DNA from: Oscillospiraceae bacterium HV4-5-C5C
GTDB lineage: Bacteria; Bacillota; Clostridia; Saccharofermentanales; Fastidiosipilaceae
Assembly: GCA_012034405.1 (NCBI GenBank)
Contig: JAAVLZ010000004.1
Span: 62,001-126,000, forward strand
Direction: 5' to 3'
Length of the DNA: 64,000 nt
Below, piece by piece: positions 16,653-26,111 of this stretch (the first letter of the stretch is position 1; every line of letters starts with the position of its first letter). Under the pieces are notes generated by a model, which was not told the origin of the DNA, did not search any database, and worked only from the letters and a program-made list of their open reading frames with translations. The translations under genes and the position numbers were made by a program.

Positions 16653-18059
16653 TCACATCGCCTCCATTGCCAGTGTAATCAGTCCGGAGGGCAGGAAAAT
16701 CAGGAAGCCCAGCAGCAGAGACAGCACCGCCAGCGTCAGGACCGAAGCCACCATCTGGTTGTTACCCTCGTGACTCTCAGGATTCCGGCAGGGGCCCAGA
16801 AAGACCTTGGCGAAGAGCCGGACCAGATACAGGATCGTCAGTACCGCGCCCAGGATAAAAACCGCCGCGATGACCGGATGGCCCGCGTCGACTTCGCCGG
16901 AAATAACCAGATACTTGGCAAAATAACCGGAGAATGGCGGAATCCCCATGACTGATAAAGCACAGAGGGCAAACGCCACCGCGGTTTTGGGCATGGTTCT
17001 GGCCAGGCCGCCCATCTTGTTCATGTCCTTGGTATGCAGGTTATGTTCTACAATTCCGCAGCAGAGAAACAGCCCCGCTTTAGCAATGCTGTGCGCCAGA
17101 ATGTAAAGCATACCGCCGGCAAAACCAATCCGTGAGCCGCTGCTCAGGCCCAGCAGGATAAAGGCCAGCTGGCTGATAGTGGAATAAGCTACCACCCGTT
17201 TTATATCTGTCGCCATCAGCGCGCAGCCCGCAGAAATCAGGGCGGAGACTGCGGCGATCACCGGGACGACAACTGTATAAATCTGGGGAATGCTGAAAGT
17301 CAGCACTATAAGCCTGGCATAGGCAAAGACGCCTATTTTCACCAGGACCGCGGCGTGCAGTAAGGAGGTGACCGGCGAAGGCGCGACGCCAGCGTCCGGC
17401 AGCCAGTTATGCAGCGGGAAGGTGGCGGACTTGGAGAGAATGCCGACCAGCATAAGCCCTACGGTCCAGCCCGGAATCTGACTGCCCCGCAGCGCGTCCA
17501 GATCAAAGGTGCCCGTAGCGCCGTAAATACCGGCAAAACCCACCAGCATCACCAGCGCGCCGAATACGGTCACCATAAAGGCTTTATCCGCCCGTCTGAT
17601 GGAGACCGGATCCCGGTAAAACCCGATGAGGCGCCAGCAGCAGAAGGAGGAAAACTCCCAGAAGATGTATATCTCCAGCAAGCTGGTCGACATCACCAGA
17701 CCCATCATCGCCCCGATGAAGAAGGTAATCATGAGGTAATACTCGTTCAGATGGGCGTACTCTTTCATGTATCCAAAGGAATAGATCACAATCACCGTAC
17801 TCACCGTACAGGAGGTCAGGGCCATAAAGGCGGCCAGCGCATCCATGCGAAAGCCCATAGAAAGCCCCAGCGGCAGCAGGATTTTTACTGCGTCCGTCCG
17901 GCCACTTAACAGATCGACTGTTGATATAACCGCGCAGACCAGAGCGGTCAGCACCATGAGCAAAGAGCCCCAGCGGCGGGCTTTCTCCGACCAATGTCCC
18001 AGAGCTGGCAATAGGAACGCGCCCAGCAACGGTGTTCCCACGCAGATTAACAGAACCAT
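16653..18059 (-). CDS. Antiporter-like subunit (NuoM/HyfF type), first structural gene of the hydrogenase
   Basis: A 468-residue membrane protein with about 13 helices. It shows 'IYIFWEFSSFCCW' (conserved helix 5 glutamate), 'LVGILSKSATFPLHNWLPDAG' (partly quoted; the K/PxHxWLPDA motif near residues 205-226) and 'DIKRVVAYSTISQLAFILLG' near 288-307. It follows hypE after an 80-bp gap and has a GAGGACG ribosome binding site. With the two following NuoL- and NuoN-like subunits it gives the complex three putative ion channels, as in complex I and hydrogenase-4. Confidence 0.88.
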   Translation of the reverse strand: MVLLICVGTPLLGAFLLPALGHWSEKARRWGSLLMVLTALVCAVISTVDLLSGRTDAVKILLPLGLSMGFRMDALAAFMALTSCTVSTVIVIYSFGYMKEYAHLNEYYLMITFFIGAMMGLVMSTSLLEIYIFWEFSSFCCWRLIGFYRDPVSIRRADKAFMVTVFGALVMLVGFAGIYGATGTFDLDALRGSQIPGWTVGLMLVGILSKSATFPLHNWLPDAGVAPSPVTSLLHAAVLVKIGVFAYARLIVLTFSIPQIYTVVVPVIAAVSALISAGCALMATDIKRVVAYSTISQLAFILLGLSSGSRIGFAGGMLYILAHSIAKAGLFLCCGIVEHNLHTKDMNKMGGLARTMPKTAVAFALCALSVMGIPPFSGYFAKYLVISGEVDAGHPVIAAVFILGAVLTILYLVRLFAKVFLGPCRNPESHEGNNQMVASVLTLAVLSLLLGFLIFLPSGLITLAMEAM

Positions 18060-18138
18060 GTTTTCGTCCTCATTTCTTTCCGTAACTCAGACAGTTCATA
18101 ATTACCGCAGGTCATTATGCGCCATTCAGCCGCATTTT

Positions 18139-19167
18139 TCAGCAGATCCGGGGAAGGATTTCTCCTTCAGGCAAGGTCACCCGGCGCAGCGTTCCATAAC
18201 CGGTATCTACTGAAACGTGACCGGGCTGCCCTGGCAGGCCTGCGCTTACCTGACCGATGATCCTGGCGGCCCGTCCGTCCGGGTGAGCTCGCAAGCAGGC
18301 CACTGCGGCCTCGGCCTGATCCGCCGGCAGCGCCAGAGCCACCACCCCTTCATTGGCACAGAACAGCGGATCTAAGCCCAGCAGATCACAGGCTGCCCGG
18401 ACCTCCGCCTTTACCGGCAGATCAGTCTCCTTTATAGTCAGGTTGAGGCCGCTGTCTTCCGCCCACTCGCAGAGCGTCGCGCCCAGGCCGCCGCGGGTCG
18501 GGTCCCTCATGGCATGCACCGACAGTCCGCTATCCAGCAATGATCGGATTAAGCCGGCCAGCGGGCGGGCATCACTTTGCAAAGGTGGCTCAAATTCCAG
18601 CTTTTCCCTGGCAGCCATGACAGCCACGCCATGACTGGCCAGCGGACCTGAAACCAGCAGGGCGTCGCCGGCACAAGGCTGTTGCGGCGGGCGGGGCCAG
18701 TTGCCGTCAAAGGTTCCGACGCCTGAGGTGGTGATATATATACCGTCCGCCCGGCCATGCTCAACCACCTTGGTATCACCGGTCACCACCCGCACCCCCG
18801 CCCGTTCCGCGGTTGCCGCAATGGAAGCAGTGATCCGTTTCAGCGTTTCCGTGGGAAACCCTGCTTCTATGATCATGGCCACGCTGATATACCGGGGTAT
18901 CGCGCCGGCCACCGCCAGATCATTGACCGTCCCGGATACAGCCAGGCTGCCCACGTCACCACCGGGGAAAAATAGGGGCCAGACCACAAAGCTGTCCGTC
19001 GTAAAAGCCAGCTCCCCGCTGCCACCCGGTCCGGCTAAGACGGCGGAATCCCCCAGCTGATTTAGCTCAGGGCTGCCGTAACCGGGGATAAAAATCTCCT
19101 GCACCATCTGGCGGTAGGCTTCCCCACCGGCGCCGTTAGCCAGACTGATTTCTTCATTCATGTACAT
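18139..19167 (-). CDS. hypE: Hydrogenase maturation factor HypE
   Basis: A 342-residue protein that converts the carbamoyl group delivered by HypF into a thiocyanate on its own C-terminal cysteine, the source of the active-site CN ligands. The C-terminus is the invariant 'PRIC'. Upstream motifs include 'NGAGGEAYRQMVQEIF', 'TTDSFVVWPLFFPGGDVGSLAVSGTVNDLAVAGA' in parts, and the ATP-binding 'RDPTRGGLGATLCEWA'. The ATG at 19167 follows GGAAGGAA and overlaps the hypD end by 14 bp; the frame is open 17 codons further up without support. It is followed directly by the hydrogenase structural genes. Confidence 0.94.
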   Translation of the reverse strand: MYMNEEISLANGAGGEAYRQMVQEIFIPGYGSPELNQLGDSAVLAGPGGSGELAFTTDSFVVWPLFFPGGDVGSLAVSGTVNDLAVAGAIPRYISVAMIIEAGFPTETLKRITASIAATAERAGVRVVTGDTKVVEHGRADGIYITTSGVGTFDGNWPRPPQQPCAGDALLVSGPLASHGVAVMAAREKLEFEPPLQSDARPLAGLIRSLLDSGLSVHAMRDPTRGGLGATLCEWAEDSGLNLTIKETDLPVKAEVRAACDLLGLDPLFCANEGVVALALPADQAEAAVACLRAHPDGRAARIIGQVSAGLPGQPGHVSVDTGYGTLRRVTLPEGEILPRIC

Positions 19168-20386
19168 CAGGTTCCTTCCCAGATTCATTATGACCGGACA
19201 GGCTGTCTGGTCTGACACCCTTGCTATCCTTTATGCGAACGGCCGCGGCGCCGCCTGTCCCATACCGGCTGGCCGCGGCACAGGCGCCTTCAGAAGAAAC
19301 CATGCACGGGCCGCGGGGATTGGCTTCCGTGCAGACGCGTAAAAACAGCGGGCAGTCAGCCGGACTTTCATCACCGCGCAGGACCTGTCCACAGTGACAG
19401 GCGGTCTTCCCATTTTCTGGCGCCGGTCGGACTGCCGCCGCCGGATCCGGCGTCAGACTGCTATCCAAGGCGTCAAAGTCACGCCATTCCGGCTTTAAAG
19501 CCAGGCCGCTGCCGGGAATCTCACCCAGACCGCGCCAGACGGCCGGGCAAGGCTGAAAGATTTGGCGCAGCAGGGCCTGAGCCGCCAGATTACCCTCCGG
19601 CCGCGCCACCGCCGGATACATATTTCTTAAGCCCGGCTGACCGCGGCGCAGCTGCCGGCTCAGCTCTATCAGTGCCGCCAGTATATCTTCTGGCTCAAAA
19701 CCGGAGATAGCGGCGGCCAGCCCCAGTTGCTCCGGGACAAACCGGAAGGCATCGGCGCCGGTGATAACCGCGACATGCCCAGGGCACAGCAGGCCCCGGA
19801 TCGGCTGCCTGGCCGGGCGGCGGCCTGTTGGATCCAGCAGCGCCAGCAGCGCGGCCGGCATGGTTTTATGGGCACAGAGTACCTTCAGGTTGTGTACGCC
19901 TGCTGCCCGGGCCTGCTGCAGGAGCACGGCAGTCGCCGGCGCGGTGGTTTCAAAGCCTACCGCGAACCAGACAAACTGACGGTCCGGCTCTGCCTGAGCC
20001 AGCCGCAGGACATCCAGCGATGACACCACCAGGCGGACATCCCGGCCCAGCCCGCGCTCGCGCAGCAAGCTGTCCAGGCCGATCTGGCCATCCGGATAGC
20101 GGACCCGGACGGGGACCCGCAGCATATCACCAAAACTGCAGACGCAGGTAGCCGGCTGCCGGGCCAGCGTCAGAGCCCGGGCAAGGGTTTCATCCGCCGT
20201 GACACAAACCGGGCAGCCCGGACCGGACACCAGCTTGATATTGGGCGGCAAGAGCGCGCTCAGGCCATAGCGCGCGATTGCGTGGGTATGGGTGCCACAG
20301 ACTTCCATAACGGCAAAATCCGGCAGATCCTGACTGGTTTTTGCCAGGATCTCAGCCAGCCGGTTTACCTGTTCACGCTTTTCCAT
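19154..20386 (-). CDS. hypD: Hydrogenase maturation factor HypD
   Basis: A 410-residue iron-sulfur protein that, with HypC, assembles the Fe(CN)2CO unit. Signature motifs are 'MEVCGTHTHAIARYG' near residue 27, 'SGPGCPVCVT' near 54, 'FAVGFETTAPA' near 142 and the C-terminal cluster-binding segment 'CHCGQVLRG' to 'CTEANPRGPCMVSSEGAC'. After 'SSEGACAAASRYG' there are about 35 extra polar residues not usual in HypD. It overlaps hypC by 14 bp and hypE by 14 bp. Confidence 0.94.
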   Translation of the reverse strand: MEKREQVNRLAEILAKTSQDLPDFAVMEVCGTHTHAIARYGLSALLPPNIKLVSGPGCPVCVTADETLARALTLARQPATCVCSFGDMLRVPVRVRYPDGQIGLDSLLRERGLGRDVRLVVSSLDVLRLAQAEPDRQFVWFAVGFETTAPATAVLLQQARAAGVHNLKVLCAHKTMPAALLALLDPTGRRPARQPIRGLLCPGHVAVITGADAFRFVPEQLGLAAAISGFEPEDILAALIELSRQLRRGQPGLRNMYPAVARPEGNLAAQALLRQIFQPCPAVWRGLGEIPGSGLALKPEWRDFDALDSSLTPDPAAAVRPAPENGKTACHCGQVLRGDESPADCPLFLRVCTEANPRGPCMVSSEGACAAASRYGTGGAAAVRIKDSKGVRPDSLSGHNESGKEPDVHE

Positions 20387-20597
20387 ATGAATCCAGCTCC
20401 GCTGTCAGCCTCATCAGTTCCTCGCCGGCAGCCTGGTCCATCACCGCAATGGCAAAGCCCGCATGAACCATTACCATATCACCGACCTTAACGTCCGGCA
20501 GTAAGGTCATATCTGCCTGGCGGGTAACTCCGCCGTAATCTACTGTACCCTGCTGCCCTTTGATCGCCACCAGTTTACCTGGAATTGCTAAACACAT
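20373..20597 (-). CDS. hypC: Hydrogenase maturation chaperone HypC
   Basis: A 74-residue chaperone beginning 'MCLAIPGKLVAI', whose Cys2 is the conserved residue that binds the iron centre and the large-subunit precursor. 'GDMVMVHAGFAIAVMD' is the family's second signature. The ATG follows AAGGAGGAAGCAGC. It overlaps hypF by 10 bp and hypD by 14 bp. Size is typical for HypC/HybG. Confidence 0.94.
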   Translation of the reverse strand: MCLAIPGKLVAIKGQQGTVDYGGVTRQADMTLLPDVKVGDMVMVHAGFAIAVMDQAAGEELMRLTAELDSYGKA

Positions 20598-22918
20598 GCT
20601 GCTTCCTCCTTCAGGATGGCCCAGGCCGCAGCGGCCTGGCCATAACTGATTCCCCCGTCATTAGCCGGCACCTGCTCATTGGTATAGACCCGGCGGCCAT
20701 CCTCAGTCAAAACTGCCAGACAGCTTTCCAGCAGATGAACGTTTTGAAACACGCCGCCAGATAAGACCACCGCCGGCCAGTCCGGATACCGGCGGGCACA
20801 ATCGCGGACCAGGCGGGTCACGGCCCGGTGAAAGCGCTCGGCCATGATGCCCGGCCGTATCCCCTGTCCGCGGTCCCTGAGTGCGTCTCTGACCGCTGCG
20901 CGCCAGTCAAATTCAACCAGGCCTTCCGGTCCCTGACATAACTCAAATTCATAACTGCCGGCCGCGTCCTCCTCACAAAGCTGCTCCAGGAGAGCGGCAT
21001 CCTGTCCTTCATAGGAGACCAGTTCCGGTAAGCCTGCCAGGACGGCAAAGACATCAAACAGCCGGCCCATGCCGCTGGATAAGGGCGCCAGCTGGCCGCG
21101 GCGGCAAAGCTTCAGCAAATTCGCCGCTCCGGAATGCCGGCCAAACAGGTCCAGCGCTTCCTGCTCCCCGCAGGCGTCCGCCACGGCGCTCATGGCCGTC
21201 CGCCACGGTTCACGCACGGCCGCGGCCGCGCCGGGCAGACGTAAGGGGCGCAGTCTGGCCAGGCGCCGGCTGTGCGCGGCCGTCCCCGCCAGACACTCTC
21301 CGCCCCAGATCAGTCCGTCTGAGCCATAACCGGTACCATCAAAAATCAGGCCCAGCGCCCGGGACAAGCCATGTTCCGCCAGGACAGAGGCAAAATGAGC
21401 GTGATGGTGCTGGACGGTCAGCAGGCGGGCTCCTGGGTGCTCACGGGCGTACAAGCGTCCCAGTCGCACAGACGCGTAATCGGGGTGCTGATCCGTGACC
21501 AGGGTCTGAGGGTGGCCGCCGAACAGCTTCAGGAAAGCCGGGATTTCCTGCTGCAAAAATGCCAGGGTGGCCTCATCCTCCAGGTCTCCGATATGACCGG
21601 ACAGATAGGCCAGCCCCTGCTTCAGAAAACAAAAGCTGTTTTTTTGCTGCGCGCCCAAGGCCAGGATTTCCGGACTGTTCTGCGGGATCAGCACCCCCGC
21701 CTGAGACAGCTGATCCGCAGGCTGACTTGTTCCGGCGGCAGCCTGACCGGGCAGCCTGATCGGTAACGGCGCCGGCGCAAAGCCGCGGGCGCGGCGCAGC
21801 AGGCGGCGCCGGCCAGCCGCAAAGACGCAGACAGAATCATCTACCCGCCGCAAGATCGGCCGGTTATGGGTGACCACGGCCTGGCAAAGCGGCCTCAACC
21901 GGGCCAGGTCTTCGTCCCGATAATACATTGGCTGGTCCGACCCGTTGGCGCTGGTCATCACTAACGGGGGCAAATGCTCCAGCAATAATAAATGCAGCGG
22001 TGTATAGGCCAGCATGACCCCCAGACGTTTTGTATCCGGGGCGACCGACGGCGCCACCTGGCAAGGGGCGTTTTTTTTCAGCAGAACAATCGGGCGCCGG
22101 ACGCTCTCCAGTTCCCGGGCTTCTGCCGGGCTGATCTCACAAAGCGTCCTGGCCTGAGCCAGATCACGCACCATGACCGCCAGAGGTTTGGCATAGCGCC
22201 GTTTTAGCTGGCGCAGCTGACGTACCGCCGGCTCATTCTGAGCGTCACAGGCCAGATTAAAGCCGCCCAGGCCCTTGACCGCCACAATTTTACCGGCACG
22301 GATAGCCGCTTCAAAACGCTCGGTGACCTGGTTCTGACTCTGAGTCGTACCTTCAAGCCAGGTCAGCACCGGGCCGCAGACCGCACACGCGTCCGGTTGG
22401 GCGTGAAAGCGCCGGCTGGACGGATCATGGTACTCCGCGTCGCAGTCCGGGCACATAGTAAAGCCTGCCATAGTGGTATTGGCGCGATCATATGGCACCT
22501 GCTTTAAAATAGTAAACCGGGGCCCGCAGGCGGTACAATTTATAAAAGGATAACGGTAACGACGGTCCGCCGGGTCAAAAAGCTCCCGCGCGCAGTCCGC
22601 GCAAATGCCTAAATCAGGCGAAACCGCCGCTGCAGGTTCGCCCCGGTCGGAACTCAGGATGCGGAAAGTCCGCTCGCCGGAGGGCGGCAGTTCCCGGCTC
22701 GCCAGGGAAAAAATCACCGCGCCGGGCGGCGGATCCTGACGCAAGCGCTGCAGCAAGGCCTCGCAGGCTGACTCCGGACCCTCACATTCCAGCTCAACCC
22801 CCGCAGGCGTATTGCGTACAAAGCCGGTCAGGCCCAGCCGCATAGCTTCACGCGCCACAAAAGGGCGAAAGCCTACCCCCTGAACAATGCCCTGAATGTC
22901 GGCCGCCAGCCGTTTCAT
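20588..22918 (-). CDS. hypF: Carbamoyltransferase HypF
   Basis: A 776-residue multidomain enzyme that uses carbamoyl phosphate to carbamoylate HypE. Domain order is complete: an acylphosphatase domain (residues 1-90, 'GIVQGVGFRPFV'), a double zinc-finger region (about 105-185; CADC-x18-CTAC and CPDC-x18-CAVC), a YrdC-like domain (about 200-385, 'KGLGGFNLACDA') and a Kae1-like domain from about 420 on ('HHHAHFASVLAEH', 'FDGTGYGSDGLIWGGE', 'VVLSGGVFQN'). Length is typical. It overlaps hypB and hypC, so it belongs to the same transcript. Confidence 0.94.
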   Translation of the reverse strand: MKRLAADIQGIVQGVGFRPFVAREAMRLGLTGFVRNTPAGVELECEGPESACEALLQRLRQDPPPGAVIFSLASRELPPSGERTFRILSSDRGEPAAAVSPDLGICADCARELFDPADRRYRYPFINCTACGPRFTILKQVPYDRANTTMAGFTMCPDCDAEYHDPSSRRFHAQPDACAVCGPVLTWLEGTTQSQNQVTERFEAAIRAGKIVAVKGLGGFNLACDAQNEPAVRQLRQLKRRYAKPLAVMVRDLAQARTLCEISPAEARELESVRRPIVLLKKNAPCQVAPSVAPDTKRLGVMLAYTPLHLLLLEHLPPLVMTSANGSDQPMYYRDEDLARLRPLCQAVVTHNRPILRRVDDSVCVFAAGRRRLLRRARGFAPAPLPIRLPGQAAAGTSQPADQLSQAGVLIPQNSPEILALGAQQKNSFCFLKQGLAYLSGHIGDLEDEATLAFLQQEIPAFLKLFGGHPQTLVTDQHPDYASVRLGRLYAREHPGARLLTVQHHHAHFASVLAEHGLSRALGLIFDGTGYGSDGLIWGGECLAGTAAHSRRLARLRPLRLPGAAAAVREPWRTAMSAVADACGEQEALDLFGRHSGAANLLKLCRRGQLAPLSSGMGRLFDVFAVLAGLPELVSYEGQDAALLEQLCEEDAAGSYEFELCQGPEGLVEFDWRAAVRDALRDRGQGIRPGIMAERFHRAVTRLVRDCARRYPDWPAVVLSGGVFQNVHLLESCLAVLTEDGRRVYTNEQVPANDGGISYGQAAAAWAILKEEAACV

Positions 22919-23601
22919 CCCAGCAGCCAGTCCTCAAGACTGCAGCCGCCGTCCGCGGCTTCAGTCACAAGCTTGCCAGCTGCGTCCATATGAGCAAGGA
23001 ATACGCGTGAATGCGGATTCATGTCGCGAACATAGGCAACCATCTTGTCAGGATTCACCCGGACGTAGGGAGCCAGGTCTGTTTTGGTAATGATGACACC
23101 TTCTGTGCGGAGGACAGCCGCCGGATATTTGAGCGGCTTGTCTTCGCCCTCCGCCGCGCTGATGACCGCCAGGCGGATTTCTTCACCCACCGGAAAATCA
23201 ACCGGGCAGACCAGGTTGCCCACATTTTCAATCAGCAGCAATTCCGGCTTGGGCTCCGGCAGTTCAGCAAAAGCCGTCTCCACCATACTCGCATCCAAAT
23301 GGCAAGCGCCGTCCGTATTCAGTTCCACCGCCGGCGCGCCGGCTGCCTGGATCCTGCGGGCGTCGTTATCTGTAGCCAGGTCGCCTTCAATGACGGCCAC
23401 ACGGCGTTTTTTCATCAGTTCCGGTACCAGATGCTCCAGCAGGGTGGTTTTCCCGGAGCCAGGCGACCCCAGCAAACCGATGCCACGGACGCCTGCGGCC
23501 CGGAACGCCGCTTTCAGGCGATCAGAATGCCGCAGATCCTCTTCCTGCACCAGGCAATCCAGATCAATGTCCTCCAGATGATTGTGGTCTGTTTTACACA
23601 T
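22915..23601 (-). CDS. hypB: Hydrogenase nickel incorporation GTPase HypB
   Basis: A 228-residue SIMIBI-class GTPase that drives nickel insertion. It has the P-loop 'GSPGSGKTT' (residues 45-53), 'EGDLATDNDARRI', the metal site 'DGACHLDA', 'LLIENVGNLVCP' and 'ITKTDLAPYV'. A histidine-rich N-terminal nickel-storage stretch is lacking; only 'CKTDHNH' precedes the core. The ribosome binding site is AAAAGGAGA. It overlaps hypF by 4 bp and lies 2 bp after hypA. Confidence 0.94.
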   Translation of the reverse strand: MCKTDHNHLEDIDLDCLVQEEDLRHSDRLKAAFRAAGVRGIGLLGSPGSGKTTLLEHLVPELMKKRRVAVIEGDLATDNDARRIQAAGAPAVELNTDGACHLDASMVETAFAELPEPKPELLLIENVGNLVCPVDFPVGEEIRLAVISAAEGEDKPLKYPAAVLRTEGVIITKTDLAPYVRVNPDKMVAYVRDMNPHSRVFLAHMDAAGKLVTEAADGGCSLEDWLLG

Positions 23602-23603
23602 AG

Positions 23604-23951
23604 CTAAATCTCCTTTTTCAGTTCCATACTTTTAACTCTGACCTCTTCGCCGCCCGTGATACGGAAAGACCGGCTGCCGCAGGCCGGGCAGTGATACGGA
23701 AACGGCCCTGGCTGATAATCTGTGCCGCAATCATCACAGCAAGCAGTGACCGGCTCCTTGATCAGGATCAGGTCTGCCCGGTCCAGCGGCGTCTCCTTTT
23801 TTAACGCATTAAAAGCAAAAATCAGGGCAGCCGGCATGACACCTGCCAGTTCACCAACCGACACCGTAATCCGAGCTACCCTGTTTTCTTTACCGGCCGC
23901 CGCCCGGCTGACAATTTTCAGCACATTGGCAGCCAGGGTTGCTTCATGCAT
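23604..23951 (-). CDS. hypA: Hydrogenase nickel chaperone HypA
   Basis: A 115-residue protein starting 'MHEATLA', with His2 as nickel ligand, and a zinc-finger built from Cys72/75 and Cys88/91 ('CCDDC', 'CPAC'). HypA hands nickel to HypB and the large subunit. GGGAGGCAGATGAG precedes the ATG. It is the first gene of the 17-kb leftward hyp-hydrogenase run; the promoter should lie in the 234-bp gap upstream. Confidence 0.93.
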   Translation of the reverse strand: MHEATLAANVLKIVSRAAAGKENRVARITVSVGELAGVMPAALIFAFNALKKETPLDRADLILIKEPVTACCDDCGTDYQPGPFPYHCPACGSRSFRITGGEEVRVKSMELKKEI

Positions 23952-24048
23952 GGCTCATCTGCCTCCCGATCCCTCTGCCGCAGGTTTCATCTGACGTAAA
24001 AAAAGCCGCGGTACCAGGATGCCTTCGCAACCAGTACCAGCGCCTTTT

Positions 24049-24086
24049 ATTATATATGCGAGTGAGACTCTCCGGTCAGAGGAGAG
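24049..24086 (-). promoter_or_regulatory. Candidate promoter and inverted repeat for the hyp-hydrogenase operon
   Basis: On the minus strand a perfect TATAAT (24054-24049) lies about 100 bases upstream of hypA. No good -35 is seen at 17 bp. Instead an inverted repeat, CTCTCC-N7-GGAGAG (24068-24086), covers the region where the -35 would be, which suggests a regulated or activator-dependent promoter. The rest of the 23952-24185 gap holds no gene. Confidence 0.35.
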
Positions 24087-24185
24087 AGAGGCCTGCACGT
24101 CTTGTCAAACAAATATATTTTATCACAGGCAAAATGACGGAGCAACAATAAACATTTCTAATAATGAGGAGATTTTATCCAGCTT

Positions 24186-26111
24186 CTATTCCAGTTCGAC
24201 GGCGCCGGTATAGAGCTGATAATATTTACCGTGCTCGGCAATCAGCTGCTCGTGGCTGCCTCTTTCAATAATACAGCCATCTTCCAGCACCATGATCACA
24301 TCGGAATTCTGCACCGTGGACAGACGGTGGGCGATCACAAAGACGGTCCGGCCCTTCATCAGCGCGTCCATGCCTTGCTGGACAATGGCTTCCGTCCGGG
24401 TATCAATGGATGAAGTGGCTTCATCCATAATCATAACCGGCGGATCGGCGACAGCCGCCCGGGCAATCGAAATCAGCTGCCGCTGACCTTGAGACAGGCC
24501 GCTGCCGTCCCCCTCCAGCACCGTCTGATAACCCTGAGGCAGCATGCGGATAAAGCCATCTGCATTAGCCAGCCGGGCGGCGGCCACACAGTCCTCATCG
24601 GTCGCGTCCAGGCGGCCATAGCGAATGTTATCCATCACCGTACCGGTAAAGAGGTTCACATCCTGCAGCACCACTCCCAGGGAACGGCGCAGATCACTTT
24701 TTCTGATCTTATTGATGTTGATCCCGTCATAGCGGATTTTGCCATCCGCAAGATCATAAAAGCGATTGATCAAATTGGTAATCGTGGTTTTGCCCGCGCC
24801 GGTCGCTCCTACAAACGCAACCTTCTGTCCGGGCTCCGCGTAGAGCGTGATGTGATGCAGGACCAGCTTATCCGGGGTATAGCCAAAATCCACATCAAAA
24901 AAGCGAATATCCCCCCGCAATGGGGCGTAGGTCAGGCTGCCGTCATGGTGGGGATGTTTCCAGGCCCACTCACCCGTACGGTTTGTCGCTTCTTTCATTT
25001 CGCCGTTTTCCCGGTCAACATTGACCAAGGTTACATAGCCCTCGTCGGTTTCGCTCTGCTCATCCATCAGCTCAAATATCCGCGAAGCTCCTGCCAGAGC
25101 CATGACAACCATATTAAACTGCATGGAAATCTGGCCGATGGGATTGATGAAGGCTCGGGACAAGGTCAGGAAAGACACAATGGTACCGATCGTCAGCAGA
25201 TTGATCCCCGTCAGGCTCAGGTTGGGCAGACCGGCAATACCAGCTGCCCCGCCGATAATAGCCAGAATGACATAGAGCAGATAACCCATGTTGCCGACCA
25301 CCGGCATGGTGATGTTTCCATATTTGTTGGCCTGGGTGGCACTGTAGCAAAGGGCGTCGTTTTTTTCATCAAATTCCTTTGCCGCCTCAGCTTCGTGACA
25401 GAAAACCTTAACCACCTTCTGCCCGTTCATCATTTCTTCAATGTAGCCGTTCACGTCTCCCAGGTCGGTCTGCTGCTGCACAAAGAAGCGGCCGCTGCGG
25501 CCCACCAGCAGGCGGATGACCTTAAGCAGCAGCCATGCAAAAATCAGCACAAAGGCCGTCAGACCTACACTCAGATAGAGCATGGAGACAAACGTCGCGG
25601 CAACTGTAACCAGTGACGAAAACATCTGGGGCAGGCTTTGGGAGATGGCCTGGCGCAGGGTGTCGGTGTCATTGGTGAAATGGCTCATCAGGTCCCCGTG
25701 GGTATGGCTGTCAAAATAGCGTATCGGCAGGGTCTGCAGATGACTGAACATTTCGTCCCGGATCCGTTTCAGGGTTCCCTGGGCTATGGTCACCATCATC
25801 CGGTTATAAAAGAGCGTCGCCAGAATTCCGATCAGGTAGATCAGGCCGATCTGCAGGATAGCCTGAAACAGCTGAGTGTATACCGGATCTGCCTGGCCTA
25901 AAAGGGGCACAATATAATTATCAATCAGGACTTTGAGGAACAAGGAGGAAGCAGCGCTGGCCCCGGCGCTGAGCAGGATACAGATAGCCACGCCAGTCAG
26001 CTGCGCCAGGTAAGCTGACATATAGCTCAGCAGCCGTTTAATGGTACCGGGTTTAAATTGATGCAGCCCTGGTTTGGCGGACGGCAGATTTTTTGGGGTT
26101 TCAGGCTTCAT
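24186..26111 (-). CDS. ABC exporter half-transporter, consensus Walker B subunit
   Basis: A 641-residue exporter subunit. The ATG at 26111 is used because AGAGGAGG precedes it and it gives the natural 'MKPETPKNL' beginning; it overlaps the upstream subunit by 11 bp. The membrane domain spans about residues 30-340, and the nucleotide-binding domain carries 'GATGAGKTT', signature 'LSQGQRQ', Walker B 'MIMDEATSSID' with its glutamate, and 'IAHRLST'. An extra segment of about 35 residues rich in Gly/Glu/His precedes the NBD. With its partner it forms a heterodimer with one degenerate site, as in BmrCD-type multidrug exporters. Confidence 0.88.
   Translation of the reverse strand: MKPETPKNLPSAKPGLHQFKPGTIKRLLSYMSAYLAQLTGVAICILLSAGASAASSLFLKVLIDNYIVPLLGQADPVYTQLFQAILQIGLIYLIGILATLFYNRMMVTIAQGTLKRIRDEMFSHLQTLPIRYFDSHTHGDLMSHFTNDTDTLRQAISQSLPQMFSSLVTVAATFVSMLYLSVGLTAFVLIFAWLLLKVIRLLVGRSGRFFVQQQTDLGDVNGYIEEMMNGQKVVKVFCHEAEAAKEFDEKNDALCYSATQANKYGNITMPVVGNMGYLLYVILAIIGGAAGIAGLPNLSLTGINLLTIGTIVSFLTLSRAFINPIGQISMQFNMVVMALAGASRIFELMDEQSETDEGYVTLVNVDRENGEMKEATNRTGEWAWKHPHHDGSLTYAPLRGDIRFFDVDFGYTPDKLVLHHITLYAEPGQKVAFVGATGAGKTTITNLINRFYDLADGKIRYDGININKIRKSDLRRSLGVVLQDVNLFTGTVMDNIRYGRLDATDEDCVAAARLANADGFIRMLPQGYQTVLEGDGSGLSQGQRQLISIARAAVADPPVMIMDEATSSIDTRTEAIVQQGMDALMKGRTVFVIAHRLSTVQNSDVIMVLEDGCIIERGSHEQLIAEHGKYYQLYTGAVELE

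Noticed and set aside
24489-25616. 375-codon plus-strand ORF
   Set aside because: Antisense shadow of a well-supported ABC exporter gene; its His/Gln/Asp-rich product resembles no protein.
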